Below, in pieces: positions 36,349-45,590 of a stretch of DNA of 64,000 nt. Position 1 is the first letter of the stretch; the number at the start of each line of letters is the position of its first letter. The notes under the pieces are model-generated. The model did no database searches and was not told where the DNA came from. It was given only the letters and a program-made list of their open reading frames with translations. The translations under genes were made by a program, and so were the position numbers. The DNA is from Sphingomonas sp. PAMC 26605 (GTDB lineage Bacteria > Pseudomonadota > Alphaproteobacteria > Sphingomonadales > Sphingomonadaceae): contig NZ_JH584241.1 of the NCBI RefSeq assembly GCF_000241485.1, positions 3,677,433 to 3,741,432 of the forward strand. The letters run 5' to 3'.

Positions 36349-37749
36349 TCAGCGGTCGAAAGGATTTTTGGGGGCGCGCAAGGTGAGCCGGACCGGAACC
36401 GCGCCAAAGCCCAGATCGCGTCGAATGCCGTTGATGAGGTAGCGCTGGTAGCTCATCGGCAATTGATCGACGCGCGTGCCGAACAGCACGAAACCGGGCG
36501 GACGCGTCTTGGCCTGCGTCATATAGCGCAGCTTGATCCGCTTGCCGCCGGGCGCGGGCGGCGGATTGGCCTCGACCGCTTTCTCGAACCAGCGGTTGAG
36601 CTCGCCGGTGCCGACGCGGTGCGACCAGGTGTCGCGCGTCTCGAACGCGACCTTGAGCAACGTGTCGATGCCCTTGCCGGTGGCGCCGGACACGGTGAGC
36701 ACGGGCATGCCCTTGATCTGGCTGAGCCCCTCCTCGAGCGCGCCACGGATGCCGTTGAACAGGCTCGAGCCGTTCTCGGCGATGTCCCATTTGTTGATCG
36801 CGACGATCAGCGCGCGGCCCTCCTGGAGCGCGGCGTCGGCGATGCGCAGATCCTGCGATTCGAGCCCACGCGTCGCATCGAGCAGCAGCACGACGACTTC
36901 GGCGAAATCGATCGCGTGGAGCGCGTCGGCAACCGACAGCTTCTCGAGCTTGTCCTGGACGTTGGCGCGCTTGCGCATGCCGGCCGTGTCGATCAGGCGC
37001 ACCTTGCGCGCATCCTCGCCATGCTCGCGCTCGGGATCGTGCCAGATCCAATCAACCGCGATCGAATCGCGCGTAATGCCCGCTTCCGGCCCGGTGATGA
37101 GGCGTTGTTCGCCGAGGATCTGGTTGATCAGCGTCGACTTGCCCGCATTGGGGCGCCCGATGATCGCCAGCTTGAGCGGCGCATCGGGGGCGTATTCCTC
37201 GTCGTCATCCTCGCCGTGTGGAATGTCTTCGCCCGCGGCGTTCTTCTCTGGCTCGATATAGGGGAGCAGCGCGTCGAACAGTTCGACCAGCCCCTCGCCA
37301 TGCTCTGCCGACAGCTCGACCGGGTCGCCGAAGCCAAGCGACAGCGATTCGAGGATGCCGTCGGCGCCGGCCTTTCCTTCAGCCTTGTTGGCGACGAGAA
37401 TCACCGGGGTCGTCGATCCGCGCAGCCAGCGCGCGATCTCTTCGTCGAGCGGCACGAGCCCGACCCGCGAATCGAACATGAACAGCGCGACGTCGGCCTG
37501 CGCCACCGCCGCCTCGGTCTGCTGGCGCATCCGGCCGGGCAAGGACGCGGCGTCCTCATCCTCATAGCCGGCGGTGTCGATGATGCGGAAATTGAGCCCG
37601 ACGAGCGTCGCGTCGCCTTCACGGCGATCGCGCGTCACGCCGGGGCGATCATCGACCAGAGCGAGCTTCTTGCCGACAAGGCGATTGAACAGCGTCGATT
37701 TGCCGACGTTCGGCCGGCCGATAATCGCGACCACGGGGGTTTTGGACAT
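36349..37749 (-). CDS. der: Ribosome-assembly GTPase Der (EngA)
   Basis: Essential GTPase for 50S ribosome maturation. The 466-residue protein has two tandem G domains: the first with GRPNVGKSTLFN and DTAGYED, the second with GRPNAGKSTLIN and DTAGMRKRA, followed by a KH-like C-terminal domain (RDLGFGAVPVRLTLR). NKAE and NKWD motifs are present. An acidic linker (HGEDDDEEYAP) joins the domains. GGAGC lies just before the ATG. The bamB gene is upstream on the same strand, the order seen in many proteobacteria. The gap 36209–36348 shows nothing further. Confidence 0.97.
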   Translation of the reverse strand: MSKTPVVAIIGRPNVGKSTLFNRLVGKKLALVDDRPGVTRDRREGDATLVGLNFRIIDTAGYEDEDAASLPGRMRQQTEAAVAQADVALFMFDSRVGLVPLDEEIARWLRGSTTPVILVANKAEGKAGADGILESLSLGFGDPVELSAEHGEGLVELFDALLPYIEPEKNAAGEDIPHGEDDDEEYAPDAPLKLAIIGRPNAGKSTLINQILGEQRLITGPEAGITRDSIAVDWIWHDPEREHGEDARKVRLIDTAGMRKRANVQDKLEKLSVADALHAIDFAEVVVLLLDATRGLESQDLRIADAALQEGRALIVAINKWDIAENGSSLFNGIRGALEEGLSQIKGMPVLTVSGATGKGIDTLLKVAFETRDTWSHRVGTGELNRWFEKAVEANPPPAPGGKRIKLRYMTQAKTRPPGFVLFGTRVDQLPMSYQRYLINGIRRDLGFGAVPVRLTLRAPKNPFDR

Positions 37750-37811
37750 GCGCGCTCCTTACGGCACGCGCGGCCTTTCGTCACCCCCGTCGTCATTGCC
37801 GCGCCGAGACA

Positions 37812-39179
37812 TCACTTATAGGCGGAAACGCGCCCCTTCTGGTCGAGCACATAGAGCGTCGAATTCGACACGATCGGCGGCAGCGTGAACGGCGCCTTGT
37901 TCTCGATCACCGTGCCGACCTTGCCGCTGTCGACCGACGCCGAGACGATCTGCCCGGCCGAATTGGTCAGCACCAGCCGCCCGCCCGCAAGCACGGGGCC
38001 GAACCAGGTGACCGGGTTAGCCTTCTTGCCTTCCTTGAGCGTGCCGTCCTTCTTGGTCTTCTCGCTCATGTAGTGACGCAGCTGGCTGATCCACCGCACC
38101 TTGCCGGTCGCGCGCGCGAGGCAGACGAGGCGCGCATCGTCGGTGACGATGAACACCCACTCGCCCGCGACCCACGGCGTCGAGATGCCCGCGAAATTCT
38201 GCTCCCACAGACGCTGACCCGAATCGATCTCGATCGCGACCATGCGACCGCCCTGCCCGACGGCATAGACGATGCCGCGGTCGATTACCGGATCGGCATC
38301 GACGTCGGCGAGCGACGAGACCGAGGTCGAGATCGTCGAGCGCGAGAGCGCATCCTGCCACAAAGTGCGGCCATTCTCGTAACGATAGGCGTTGAGCTCG
38401 CCCGAGGAGAAGCCGGCGACGACCGTCCCCTGGCTGACCGCGGGAGCGGCAACGCCGAACACGCCCTGCGTCTCGACCGAGCCCGACTGGTTCCACACCA
38501 CGGTGCCGTCGGCCTGCGACAGCGCGAACAGCTGATTGTCCTGGCTCAGTACATAGAGCTGGCCATTGGCGACGGTCGGGGCGCCGCGCAGCGGCGAGCC
38601 CGGCTTGACGCGCCACAGCACCTTGCCGGTCGCCGCCTCGAGCGCGACGACGTCGCCGAGCCCGTCGGTCGCAAACACCTTGCCGTCATCGAAGCTCACG
38701 CCGCCGCCGAAGCGCGCGCCGCGGGCCTTCTTGTCGGCCTTGGCCTTTTCGGTCTTGGCGATATCGGTCGTCCACAGCTTCGCGCCGGTGGTCGCCGAAA
38801 AAGCGTGGATCGTCGCGTCGACGTCGATCGTGTAAAGGTTTCCGCCGGCAACGACCGGCGCCGCACCGAGCCGCTGGCGGTTGCTGCCGCCGTCGATCGT
38901 CGCACTCCAGACGCGCGATAGATTGGTACCAAGCGCGACCTGTCCGAGCGCCTTCGACGGGTTGCCGCCGGGCTGCGCCCAATTGTCGTTGGTCGTCGCG
39001 GGCGGCACGAGCACTTCGACGCCCGCAATCGTCTTGTCGGCGGTGACATCGTTCTCGCTGGCGAGGATCGCGATCCGCTGGCCAAGCACCGGGGTCTTCT
39101 TCTTGCCCTTCAACGCAGCACAGCTGCTCAGCGCAACGGCGGAGACGGCGATGAGGAGATAGCGGTTGGTCATCTTCAT
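37812..39179 (-). CDS. bamB: Outer-membrane assembly lipoprotein BamB
   Basis: A beta-propeller lipoprotein of the BAM complex, which inserts outer-membrane proteins. The lipobox is ALSSC (cysteine at residue 20), followed by Lys-rich mature sequence. The rest forms PQQ-type propeller blades (for example AFSATTGAKLWTTDI, ALEAATGKVLWRVKPG, AIEIDSGQRLWEQNFAG). The 455-residue length is a little above the E. coli protein. Its start overlaps the stop of the TPR gene by four bases, so they form an operon, with der following. Confidence 0.93.
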   Translation of the reverse strand: MKMTNRYLLIAVSAVALSSCAALKGKKKTPVLGQRIAILASENDVTADKTIAGVEVLVPPATTNDNWAQPGGNPSKALGQVALGTNLSRVWSATIDGGSNRQRLGAAPVVAGGNLYTIDVDATIHAFSATTGAKLWTTDIAKTEKAKADKKARGARFGGGVSFDDGKVFATDGLGDVVALEAATGKVLWRVKPGSPLRGAPTVANGQLYVLSQDNQLFALSQADGTVVWNQSGSVETQGVFGVAAPAVSQGTVVAGFSSGELNAYRYENGRTLWQDALSRSTISTSVSSLADVDADPVIDRGIVYAVGQGGRMVAIEIDSGQRLWEQNFAGISTPWVAGEWVFIVTDDARLVCLARATGKVRWISQLRHYMSEKTKKDGTLKEGKKANPVTWFGPVLAGGRLVLTNSAGQIVSASVDSGKVGTVIENKAPFTLPPIVSNSTLYVLDQKGRVSAYK

Positions 39180-39877
39180 TGCGATTTTTGTTCCTTAGCC
39201 CCGGACACGGCATCGACGCCCAATATACCTGCCATCTGAACCGCGCGTTGCCGGATCGTTTCGGGCATATCGGGGTTTTGCGCAATCTGTCCGTAGAGCG
39301 TCCCCGCCAGATCGCGCCGGCCCATCCGCAGATACGAGATCGCGACGAGCTCGCCCGCGCTGCCGAACCACGGATTGCCCTTGACCGCGATGCCGCGCAG
39401 CCGCGCGACTACGACGTCGGGCTTGATCGTGTCGAACTCGGCAGTGGTCTGGCGGACAAGGGCGAGATCGCGGAACGGCTGGCCGATCGAAGTGTCGCTG
39501 GCGACCGCGCCGAACTTGGCAGCAGCACCGCGCAGATCCTTCTTCTGCAGCAGCGCATCGCCCTGGCTCATCAGCGCGAGCGCGCGGTAACCCTCGCCAC
39601 GCGACTGGGCGAGCGCGGTCAGTTCGCCCTGCGCCGCATCGGGCTTGGCGGCGTTGAGATCGTCATACGCCTTGGAGAGCGCAGCGCCCTCGTCGGCGGC
39701 GACGCTTTGTTCATGCGACTGCCAGAGCAGCCAGCCCGCAAAACCAACGAGCGCGAGCACGATCACCGCGATCGCCGCGACGCCGTACCGCCGCGCCGCC
39801 TTCGCCATCTGATCGCGGCGCAATTCCTCATCGACTTCGCGCAGGAATGCGGCATCGGTATTCGGCGGCACGGCCAA
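39176..39877 (-). CDS. YfgM-like membrane-anchored TPR protein
   Basis: A 233-residue protein with a cytoplasmic N-terminus, one membrane helix (VAAIAVIVLALVGFAGWLLW) and a periplasmic tetratricopeptide-type domain, like YfgM, an ancillary SecYEG chaperone encoded beside bamB in E. coli. The start is a TTG with GGAG seven bases upstream; a GTG two codons later is possible. It is translationally coupled to bamB. Confidence 0.85.
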   Translation of the reverse strand: MAVPPNTDAAFLREVDEELRRDQMAKAARRYGVAAIAVIVLALVGFAGWLLWQSHEQSVAADEGAALSKAYDDLNAAKPDAAQGELTALAQSRGEGYRALALMSQGDALLQKKDLRGAAAKFGAVASDTSIGQPFRDLALVRQTTAEFDTIKPDVVVARLRGIAVKGNPWFGSAGELVAISYLRMGRRDLAGTLYGQIAQNPDMPETIRQRAVQMAGILGVDAVSGAKEQKSQ

Positions 39878-39966
39878 GGCGGAACTCCATCGGATCAGGG
39901 CAGGAAGGCGCGGACCTTAGCCGCGCTGCCCGCCAAACAAAAGCGCTCAAAAAACGGGTGGGGCCG

Positions 39967-40842
39967 CTAGTCCTTCTGAGGGTAGATCTGCTCCAAGCCG
40001 GGAAAGCTGCGCGCCCGCACCTCATCGGCGTACTGCTCGACCGCGGCGGAAATACGGCCTGACAGATCATCGAATTTCTTCACGAAGCGCGCGGTCCGCT
40101 CGAACAGGCCGAGCATGTCTTCGGTAACGAGCACCTGCCCGTCGCACTGCGCCGACGCGCCGATCCCGATCGTCGGGCAGGCGATGCTGCGCGTGATCTC
40201 GATCGCGATCGGTTCGACCACGCCCTCGATCACCACCGCGAAGGCGCCGGCGTTTGCGACGGCCTTGGCGTCGGCGACGATCTTGGCGGCCTCGGCGGCG
40301 CTGCGCCCGCGCGCGCCATAGCCGCCGAGCGCGTTGACCGCCTGTGGGGTGAGCCCGACATGCCCCATCACGGGAATCCCGCGTTCGGACAGGAAGGCGA
40401 CGGTCGGCGCCATCGCGGTGCCGCCCTCGAGCTTCACCGCGGCGGCGCCAGTCTGCTTGAGCAGCCAGGCCGCGCTTTCGAACGCCTTTTCGGGGCTCGC
40501 TTCGTAGCTGCCGAACGGCATGTCGATGACGACGACGCTGTGATAGCTGCCGCGCACCACCGCCGCGCCATGCGCCGCCATCATCTCGAGCGTGACGGGA
40601 ACGGTCGATGGCAGGCCGTAGATCACCTGTCCGAGACTGTCGCCGACGAGCAGCATGTCGCAATGCGGATCGAGCAGTTGCGCGTTGCGCACGGTATAGG
40701 CGGTGAGCATCACCAGCGGCTCGCCGCCGGCCTGCCCGTCGCCTTTCCGCGCGCGGATCGCGGGAACGGTGAGCCGCTTCATCGGCGCCGGGGTCGGATT
40801 GGCGCGACTGGTCGCGGTGTCGATCGTGAAGGTCGTGGACAT
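39967..40842 (-). CDS. panB: 3-methyl-2-oxobutanoate hydroxymethyltransferase
   Basis: First step of pantothenate (coenzyme A) synthesis: it adds a hydroxymethyl group from methylene-tetrahydrofolate to ketoisovalerate. The 291-residue barrel has the metal-binding [48 protein letters not shown] and [15 protein letters not shown] motifs. ATG 40842 starts MSTTFTID; a TTG two codons earlier is less likely. No panC is adjacent. It is on the same strand as the TPR gene with an 89-base gap. Confidence 0.96.
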   Translation of the reverse strand: MSTTFTIDTATSRANPTPAPMKRLTVPAIRARKGDGQAGGEPLVMLTAYTVRNAQLLDPHCDMLLVGDSLGQVIYGLPSTVPVTLEMMAAHGAAVVRGSYHSVVVIDMPFGSYEASPEKAFESAAWLLKQTGAAAVKLEGGTAMAPTVAFLSERGIPVMGHVGLTPQAVNALGGYGARGRSAAEAAKIVADAKAVANAGAFAVVIEGVVEPIAIEITRSIACPTIGIGASAQCDGQVLVTEDMLGLFERTARFVKKFDDLSGRISAAVEQYADEVRARSFPGLEQIYPQKD

Positions 40843-40911
40843 GACCAAGGCGAATAGCGCCTCGGGCGGCGCGACGCCAGCGCCCCGCGCGGGGCGCCGG
40901 CGCGCGGGAGG

Positions 40912-41193
40912 TTATTTGACTTCGACGCCCTTCCAGAAGGCGAAGCGATCCTTGATTTCGGCTGCCTTGGGCTTGGGATCGGGATAGAACCAAGCGGCGT
41001 CAGGGTTGCGCTTCCCGTCGACGATGATCGTCTTGTAGCTCGCATTGCCCTTCCAAGGGCAGTGCGAATGCGTCGCGCTGTCCTCGAAATATTCGGCGAC
41101 GATGCTGTTGGCCGGGAAATAATGGTTGCCCTCGACCACTACGGTGTCGTCGGACTGGGCGATGACGGTGTCGTTCCAGCGTGCGGTCGGCAT
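40912..41193 (-). CDS. DUF427 family protein
   Basis: A 93-residue protein of the DUF427 family: WNDTVIAQSDDTVVVEGNHYFP, THSHCPWKGNASY and a C-terminal AAWFYPDP. Members are small beta barrels of unclear role. The ATG at 41193 has GGAG upstream; the longer frame runs into the ArsC-like gene. Spacing to that gene is 11 bases, so the two are probably co-transcribed. Confidence 0.85.
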   Translation of the reverse strand: MPTARWNDTVIAQSDDTVVVEGNHYFPANSIVAEYFEDSATHSHCPWKGNASYKTIIVDGKRNPDAAWFYPDPKPKAAEIKDRFAFWKGVEVK

Positions 41194-41204
41194 GGGCGTA
41201 TCTC

Positions 41205-41552
41205 CTAGGGCTTGAGAACCGATAGATAGGTATCGGGCGTGAACCCCGCCAGCAGCGTTTCGGCTTGGACCAACACCGGGCGCTTGATCGCGGAGGGGTT
41301 GGCGAGCATCAGCGCGATCGCCTTTTTCGCATCCAAGTCGGTCTTCTCGGCGTCGGGCAGTTTGCGGAAGGTCGTGCCGCCGCGGTTGAGCAGCGCTTCC
41401 CAGCCGAGCCAATCGACCCAGCCGCGTAATTCCGCTTCCGGAACGCCGGCCTTTTTATAGTCGTGGAAGTCGTAGGCGACGCCGTGCTCGCCGAGCCAGG
41501 CCCGCGCCTTTTTGACGGTATCGCAATTGGGGATTCCGTACAGTGTCGTCAT
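41205..41552 (-). CDS. ArsC/YffB-like thioredoxin-fold reductase
   Basis: A 115-residue protein with the ArsC-family start TLYGIPNCDTVKKARAWL (catalytic-type Cys at residue 9) and the core GWVDWLGWEALLNRGGTTFRKL, ending with KRPVLVQAETLLAGF. It is closest in outline to YffB/Spx-like glutathione-dependent reductases; the arginines of true arsenate reductases are not all visible, so arsenate is unlikely. It lies upstream of the DUF427 gene. Confidence 0.85.
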   Translation of the reverse strand: MTTLYGIPNCDTVKKARAWLGEHGVAYDFHDYKKAGVPEAELRGWVDWLGWEALLNRGGTTFRKLPDAEKTDLDAKKAIALMLANPSAIKRPVLVQAETLLAGFTPDTYLSVLKP

Positions 41553-42029
41553 GCAAAGCGCCTTCGTTCGATTCGGGTCGTGGGGCGCGCCGCTGCCGGT
41601 CGGCGCGAGGAGGATCGACAGATGACTCGCCGCAGCCTCCCGTCGTTGGCGCCTGCGATGGGTTCGCACCCGTCGTCGCAGCTACGCGAGGCGCCCGCAT
41701 CAGCCGAACGATACCCGCGCATTTGGAAACGTGGCGGCTCCCATCACTGTCTTACCGAGACGGTTGGGCGTCAGGGAGCTACCTCAAAAACTATACTCGC
41801 TAAGCGCTTGTTATGATTGAGCGTCGGTACCGTCTGCGCGCTCAATTAATACAACCCATTGGCCCCCGTGCAACCAAGTTCGGGCGCCCCCCTCATTCCC
41901 CATCACGGCCGCGTGACCGTCGAACCGGTCATGGAGGGCCTTTTTCGCAGAAGTTTATGCCACGCGTCGCTACGCGGATCCGAAATGCCGCCCGCCGCTT
42001 TTCGATATGCGAAATCGACAGCAATGCGT

Positions 42030-42420
42030 GTGCGGGCGACCATTACGATTGGATCCGGCCGCCTTGTCGAGTTCGGTGACGATCGGCAGCGGGTTCGGGC
42101 ACAGCGTCGCTGCGATCGGCACCAACGGCCACGGAAGTTGAGCTGTGGTCCGCCTCCGCGCGGTGCCAGACAGTTGCCGATCGTCGGAGGCATTCCCGAG
42201 TTCCAGCACCGCGCTTTCAAGCGCAGCGCTGCCGCCAGACGGCAATCTAGTTAAGCTTGCCGATACCCGGTGGGCCGGTCAGCAGCATCCGCTCGATGCG
42301 TACCGACCAGCGCTCGGCCAGCGGTATTTCGAACCGGGCGGTTTGCTGCGTGATGCCCTCGCGCGCGATACGGCGGCACACCCGCAGGCACACCAAGATT
42401 TCAATGTCGGCCGAGGTTGA
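42030..42420 (-). pseudogene. Decayed AAA+ ATPase fragment
   Basis: Two frames on the minus strand carry parts of one AAA+ protein. The first (about 42420–42247) reads …RFEIPLAERWSVRIERMLLTGPPGIGK and stops at TAG just after this Walker A loop. The second, directly downstream (about 42230–42030), reads LELGNASDDRQLSGTA, then NPLPIVTELDKAAGSNRNG, matching the Walker B region (DEIDKAGGS-x-RNG) of Lon-like AAA+ ATPases known from this group. Start, sensor and C-terminal parts are missing or scrambled. The rest of 41553–42450 holds no intact gene that I can support. Confidence 0.65.
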
Positions 42421-42450
42421 ACACCCAGAATGGTCCGTTCGGCAAGACGG

Positions 42451-43344
42451 TCACAGCCAGGCGCCTTCGCGTGCGCTCTCCCGCATCGCCTCGATGAAGA
42501 TCCGTACCGCCGGCATCGCTCCGCGCCCGGCCTCATAGAGCAGCGTAATCGGGATCGGGCGTGGGGCATGTTCGGCCAGGACCGGCACCAGCCGCCCCGC
42601 GCCGATCGCCGCGGCGGCCTGGTAGCTCAGCACATTGGCCAAACCCGATCCGGCCTCGGCGGCGGCGATGGTCCCGTCGATGGTATTGATGGTGAGCCGC
42701 GGGGCGATCTTCACGATGGCGTCGCCTGCGGCTCCGAACCGCCAATTGCTGCCGTCGCGCACCCCGTTGCAAGCGATGCACCGATGGCGCTCAAGGTCGG
42801 TCGGCACCATCGGCGTGCCATGCTCGGCGAGATAGGCGGGGCTTGCCACGATGGTCTGTTGCACCGATCCGATCGGCACGACGCGCAGGGCGCTGTCCGC
42901 GAGTGCGCCGATCCGCACCGCCACGTCGATCCCCTCCTCGACGATGCGGACATTGCGGTCGACCAGCATCATGCGGGCGTTCAGACCATCGTATCTGGCC
43001 AGCAGCGCGCTGATCGTGGGCAGCACGTGCAGCTTCCCGAACATTACCGGCGCCGTCACGTAAAGCTGTCCGCGCGGCACCGATCGCCCGCCCATCGCAA
43101 TCTGCTCGGCCTCGCGCAGATCGGCGAGGATCCGCCGGGCACGATCGAGAAACGCCAAGCCTTCGTCGGTGAGCGAAACCGCCCGGGTCGAGCGATGGAA
43201 CAGCGTGACGCCGAGATGCCGCTCCAGCGCCGCGACCGCACGGGTGACCGCGGGGGGTGACGTCCCCAGCGCGCGCGCGGCCGCAGCGAAACCGCGCCGG
43301 TCGGCAACGGCGACGAACGACGTCAGGGCGTCGAAGCGATCCAT
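42451..43344 (-). CDS. LysR-family transcriptional regulator
   Basis: A 297-residue LTTR. The winged helix (MDRFDALTSFVAVADRRGFAAAARALGTSPPAVTRAVAALE) is followed by a periplasmic-binding-like effector domain (LYVTAPVMFGKLHVLPTISALLARY). It is of the CrgA/YafC-like subgroup. The ATG at 43344 starts the helix; the longer frame is not homologous. It is divergent from the PNPOx/VOC gene pair with a perfect inverted repeat between them, so that pair is the likely target. Confidence 0.92.
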   Translation of the reverse strand: MDRFDALTSFVAVADRRGFAAAARALGTSPPAVTRAVAALERHLGVTLFHRSTRAVSLTDEGLAFLDRARRILADLREAEQIAMGGRSVPRGQLYVTAPVMFGKLHVLPTISALLARYDGLNARMMLVDRNVRIVEEGIDVAVRIGALADSALRVVPIGSVQQTIVASPAYLAEHGTPMVPTDLERHRCIACNGVRDGSNWRFGAAGDAIVKIAPRLTINTIDGTIAAAEAGSGLANVLSYQAAAAIGAGRLVPVLAEHAPRPIPITLLYEAGRGAMPAVRIFIEAMRESAREGAWL

Positions 43345-43348
43345 TATT

Positions 43349-43376
43349 CCTCGATGTGCAATAGTGAACATCGAGG
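43349..43376. promoter_or_regulatory. LysR-type operator (9-bp inverted repeat)
   Basis: CCTCGATGT and ACATCGAGG form perfect 9-bp arms around a 10-base spacer, in the 75-base gap between the LysR gene and the PNPOx-type gene. Position and symmetry fit an LTTR recognition site. Confidence 0.65.
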
Positions 43377-43419
43377 ATCGAGGATTATCATCGTATCCGC
43401 AACGTATTATCTTCCCTGC

Positions 43420-44028
43420 ATGGCACAGACCTTTCTCCACACCCTCTTCGGCCCCCGCGCCCGGGCGATGCAGGAGGCGGATGGATCGCGCGCATCCTAT
43501 GCGCGGTTGGAGGCCAATGCCGGACCGGTGGATATCCTCACCGAGCGCGAGGCTGGTTTCATCGCCGCCCGCGACAGCTTCTACATGGCAAGCGTCAGCG
43601 AGCAGGGCTGGCCCTATGTTCAGCATCGTGGCGGGCCGGCGGGATTCCTGCGCCGGATCGCGGGCAACCGGATCGGGTTCGCGGACTATCGCGGCAATCG
43701 GCAGTTTCTATCGGCGGCGAACCTGATGGCCGACGATCGGGTATCGCTGTTCCTGATGGACTACCCGAACCGGCGTCGGCTCAAGCTGATCGGCACGGCG
43801 CGGGTCAGTGACGATCGGGCCGAGATCGCCACCCTGATGCCGCGCGGTTATGCTGCCGAGCCCGAGCGAGCCTTCCTGATCGACGTGGTCGGTTTCGACT
43901 GGAATTGCCCTCAACATATCAGCCCGCGTTTCACCGAAGCGGAAATCCGCGAGCAGACCCGACCCCTGCTCGATGAACTTGCCGAGTTGCGCGCCCGCGT
44001 GACCGAACTGGAAGGAAGAAAACCATGA
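43420..44028 (+). CDS. Pyridoxamine 5'-phosphate oxidase-family flavoprotein
   Basis: A 202-residue FMN-binding split-barrel protein: FIAARDSFYMASVSEQGWPYVQHRGGP and IGFADYRGNRQFLSAANL are family landmarks. Such proteins are stand-alone flavin reductases or stress proteins rather than vitamin B6 enzymes. The C-terminal helix (LLDELAELRARVTELEGRK) is a short coiled coil. The start ATG 43420 gives MAQTFLHTLFGPRA. It overlaps the VOC gene by four bases. Confidence 0.85.
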   Translation: MAQTFLHTLFGPRARAMQEADGSRASYARLEANAGPVDILTEREAGFIAARDSFYMASVSEQGWPYVQHRGGPAGFLRRIAGNRIGFADYRGNRQFLSAANLMADDRVSLFLMDYPNRRRLKLIGTARVSDDRAEIATLMPRGYAAEPERAFLIDVVGFDWNCPQHISPRFTEAEIREQTRPLLDELAELRARVTELEGRKP

Positions 44029-44435
44029 CGACACAGCCGACCCTTGGCGTCCATCATATCGGCCTGACCGTCCCGGACCTCGATCAGGCGCGCGCGTTTT
44101 TCTGCGAAGTCCTCGGCTTCGGCGAGGTGGGCGGTGTCCCGGAATATCCGGCGATTTTCGTGTCCAACGGCGCCGTCTTCCTGACGCTATGGCGCGCCGC
44201 CGATCCGCTGACCGCGCGCGCCTTCGACCGGCGCGCGAACATCGGCCTGCATCATCTTTCGCTGTCTGTGGCCGACGACGCCGCGCTCGATGCGCTATGG
44301 GCAAAGCTCAGCGTTCATCCCGAAATCGTGATCGATGCCGCACCGGGCCCAATCGTTCCGGGAGCGGCCACGCGACACTTTCTCGTGTTCATCCCGGGCG
44401 GCATCCGGATGGAGTTCGCGACGCCCTTCGCTTGA
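44025..44435 (+). CDS. VOC-superfamily (glyoxalase/dioxygenase) protein
   Basis: A 136-residue vicinal-oxygen-chelate protein with two beta-alpha-beta-beta-beta halves: VHHIGLTVPDLDQARAFFCEVLGF, and NIGLHHLSLSVADDAALDALW. Metal-ligand candidates are His in VHHIGL, His in GLHHLS and Glu in RMEFATP. Glyoxalase, dioxygenase or resistance roles are possible. Coupled to the PNPOx-type gene by an ATGA overlap. Confidence 0.85.
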   Translation: MTTQPTLGVHHIGLTVPDLDQARAFFCEVLGFGEVGGVPEYPAIFVSNGAVFLTLWRAADPLTARAFDRRANIGLHHLSLSVADDAALDALWAKLSVHPEIVIDAAPGPIVPGAATRHFLVFIPGGIRMEFATPFA

Positions 44436-44577
44436 CGCATTGGTAGGGCGAGCGGCAGCATCGGACGCCCGCGATGGCAGATGCCGATCCGCCTGTCGCG
44501 GCGCCCGACCTACCCACGCGCCTGACCGATTCGCGTCTTCGACGCGTTCGATCCGGCGACTGGCGATGAAGGCGAAT

Positions 44578-45465
44578 TTAGGTCTTCGCGAAAATCTGCT
44601 CGAACCAGCTCACGAACGCGCGCGCCTTCGCCGTCGGCAGCCGACCGCTCGGAAACAGCGCCCACAAGTCGGCGGTGGGGAGCTTCCAGTCGGTCAGCAC
44701 CGGGACAACGCTTCCGCTCGCAAGCTCCGGTTGCATTACCCAGCGCGAGCTGATCGCGAGGCCAAGGCCGGCAATCACCGCCTCCCGAACGCCCTCGGCC
44801 GCGCTGAACGACAGTCGCGTGGGGATACGCACCGACGTCTCCCCATTTGCGCCCTGAAAACGCCATTCCTCCGCGATCAGCCCCTGCGTGTAGACGAGCG
44901 CGGTGTGCTCGAGCAGGTCGGCGGGAGTCGACGGAGTGCCCATCCGCGCAAGGTACGTCGGGCTCGCCACGACCAATCGGTCGCACGTGGCGAGTTTGCG
45001 GGCGGTCAGGCTCGAATCCGATAGCTCTCCCCCGCGGAGCGCGACGTCGATATTCTCGCCCATCAAATCGACGAAGCGATCGTCGAGGACGAAATCGACG
45101 CGAAGGTTCGGATGCGCGTCGAGGAAACCGCCGATCTTCGGAATGACGTGCAATCTGGCGAAGGTAACGGGGGCGCCGACGCGCAGCCGTCCATCGAGCC
45201 CCTTGCCCAATCCGCGCGCGGCGGTCTCTGCCTCATCGGCTTCGGCAAGGGTGCGCCGCGCGCGCTCGTAGAACGCCTGGCCCGCTTCGGTCGGGTGGAG
45301 TTGCCGCGTCGAGCGGACCAGAAGCCGGACCTGGAGACGCTCTTCCAGTGCCGCGACAAGTTTCGACACGTTGGGCTGGCCGGTCTGCAAATCGCGCGCA
45401 GCCGCCGAGAACGAACCGGCCTCAACGACGCGGACGAAAACCTCCATCGCATGCAATCGATCCAT
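44578..45465 (-). CDS. LysR-family transcriptional regulator
   Basis: A 295-residue LTTR: winged helix MDRLHAMEVFVRVVEAGSFSAAARDLQTGQPNVSKLVAALEERL, then effector domain LRVGAPVTFARLHVIPKIGGFLDAHP. It is of the same general subgroup as the regulator at 42451 but clearly distinct. It is divergent from the peroxiredoxin-like gene, with an LTTR-type site between, suggesting redox control. ATG 45465 was chosen over a GTG four codons earlier. Confidence 0.92.
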   Translation of the reverse strand: MDRLHAMEVFVRVVEAGSFSAAARDLQTGQPNVSKLVAALEERLQVRLLVRSTRQLHPTEAGQAFYERARRTLAEADEAETAARGLGKGLDGRLRVGAPVTFARLHVIPKIGGFLDAHPNLRVDFVLDDRFVDLMGENIDVALRGGELSDSSLTARKLATCDRLVVASPTYLARMGTPSTPADLLEHTALVYTQGLIAEEWRFQGANGETSVRIPTRLSFSAAEGVREAVIAGLGLAISSRWVMQPELASGSVVPVLTDWKLPTADLWALFPSGRLPTAKARAFVSWFEQIFAKT

Positions 45466-45478
45466 TCGCCGAGCCACC

Positions 45479-45495
45479 TATTCCATAATTGAATA
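45479..45495. promoter_or_regulatory. LysR-type site upstream of peroxiredoxin-like gene
   Basis: TATTC-CATAATT-GAATA is a perfect 5-bp inverted repeat with the T-N11-A spacing typical of LTTR boxes. It lies 14 bases upstream of the LysR start and about 95 bases before the peroxiredoxin-like ATG. Confidence 0.55.
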
Positions 45496-45590
45496 AGTGA
45501 TATCGCTTTGGCTCTCCTACTGCAACGCATCAGAATAGCGCATTTGGGCGGCAGGGCAGCGATGATGCTCGGCCGCCACGGAGAAGCGCG

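Noticed and set aside
41553..42030. Search for tRNA or small-RNA genes in the largest gap
   Set aside because: No cloverleaf or T-loop pattern was found by eye; only a decayed ATPase at the far end.
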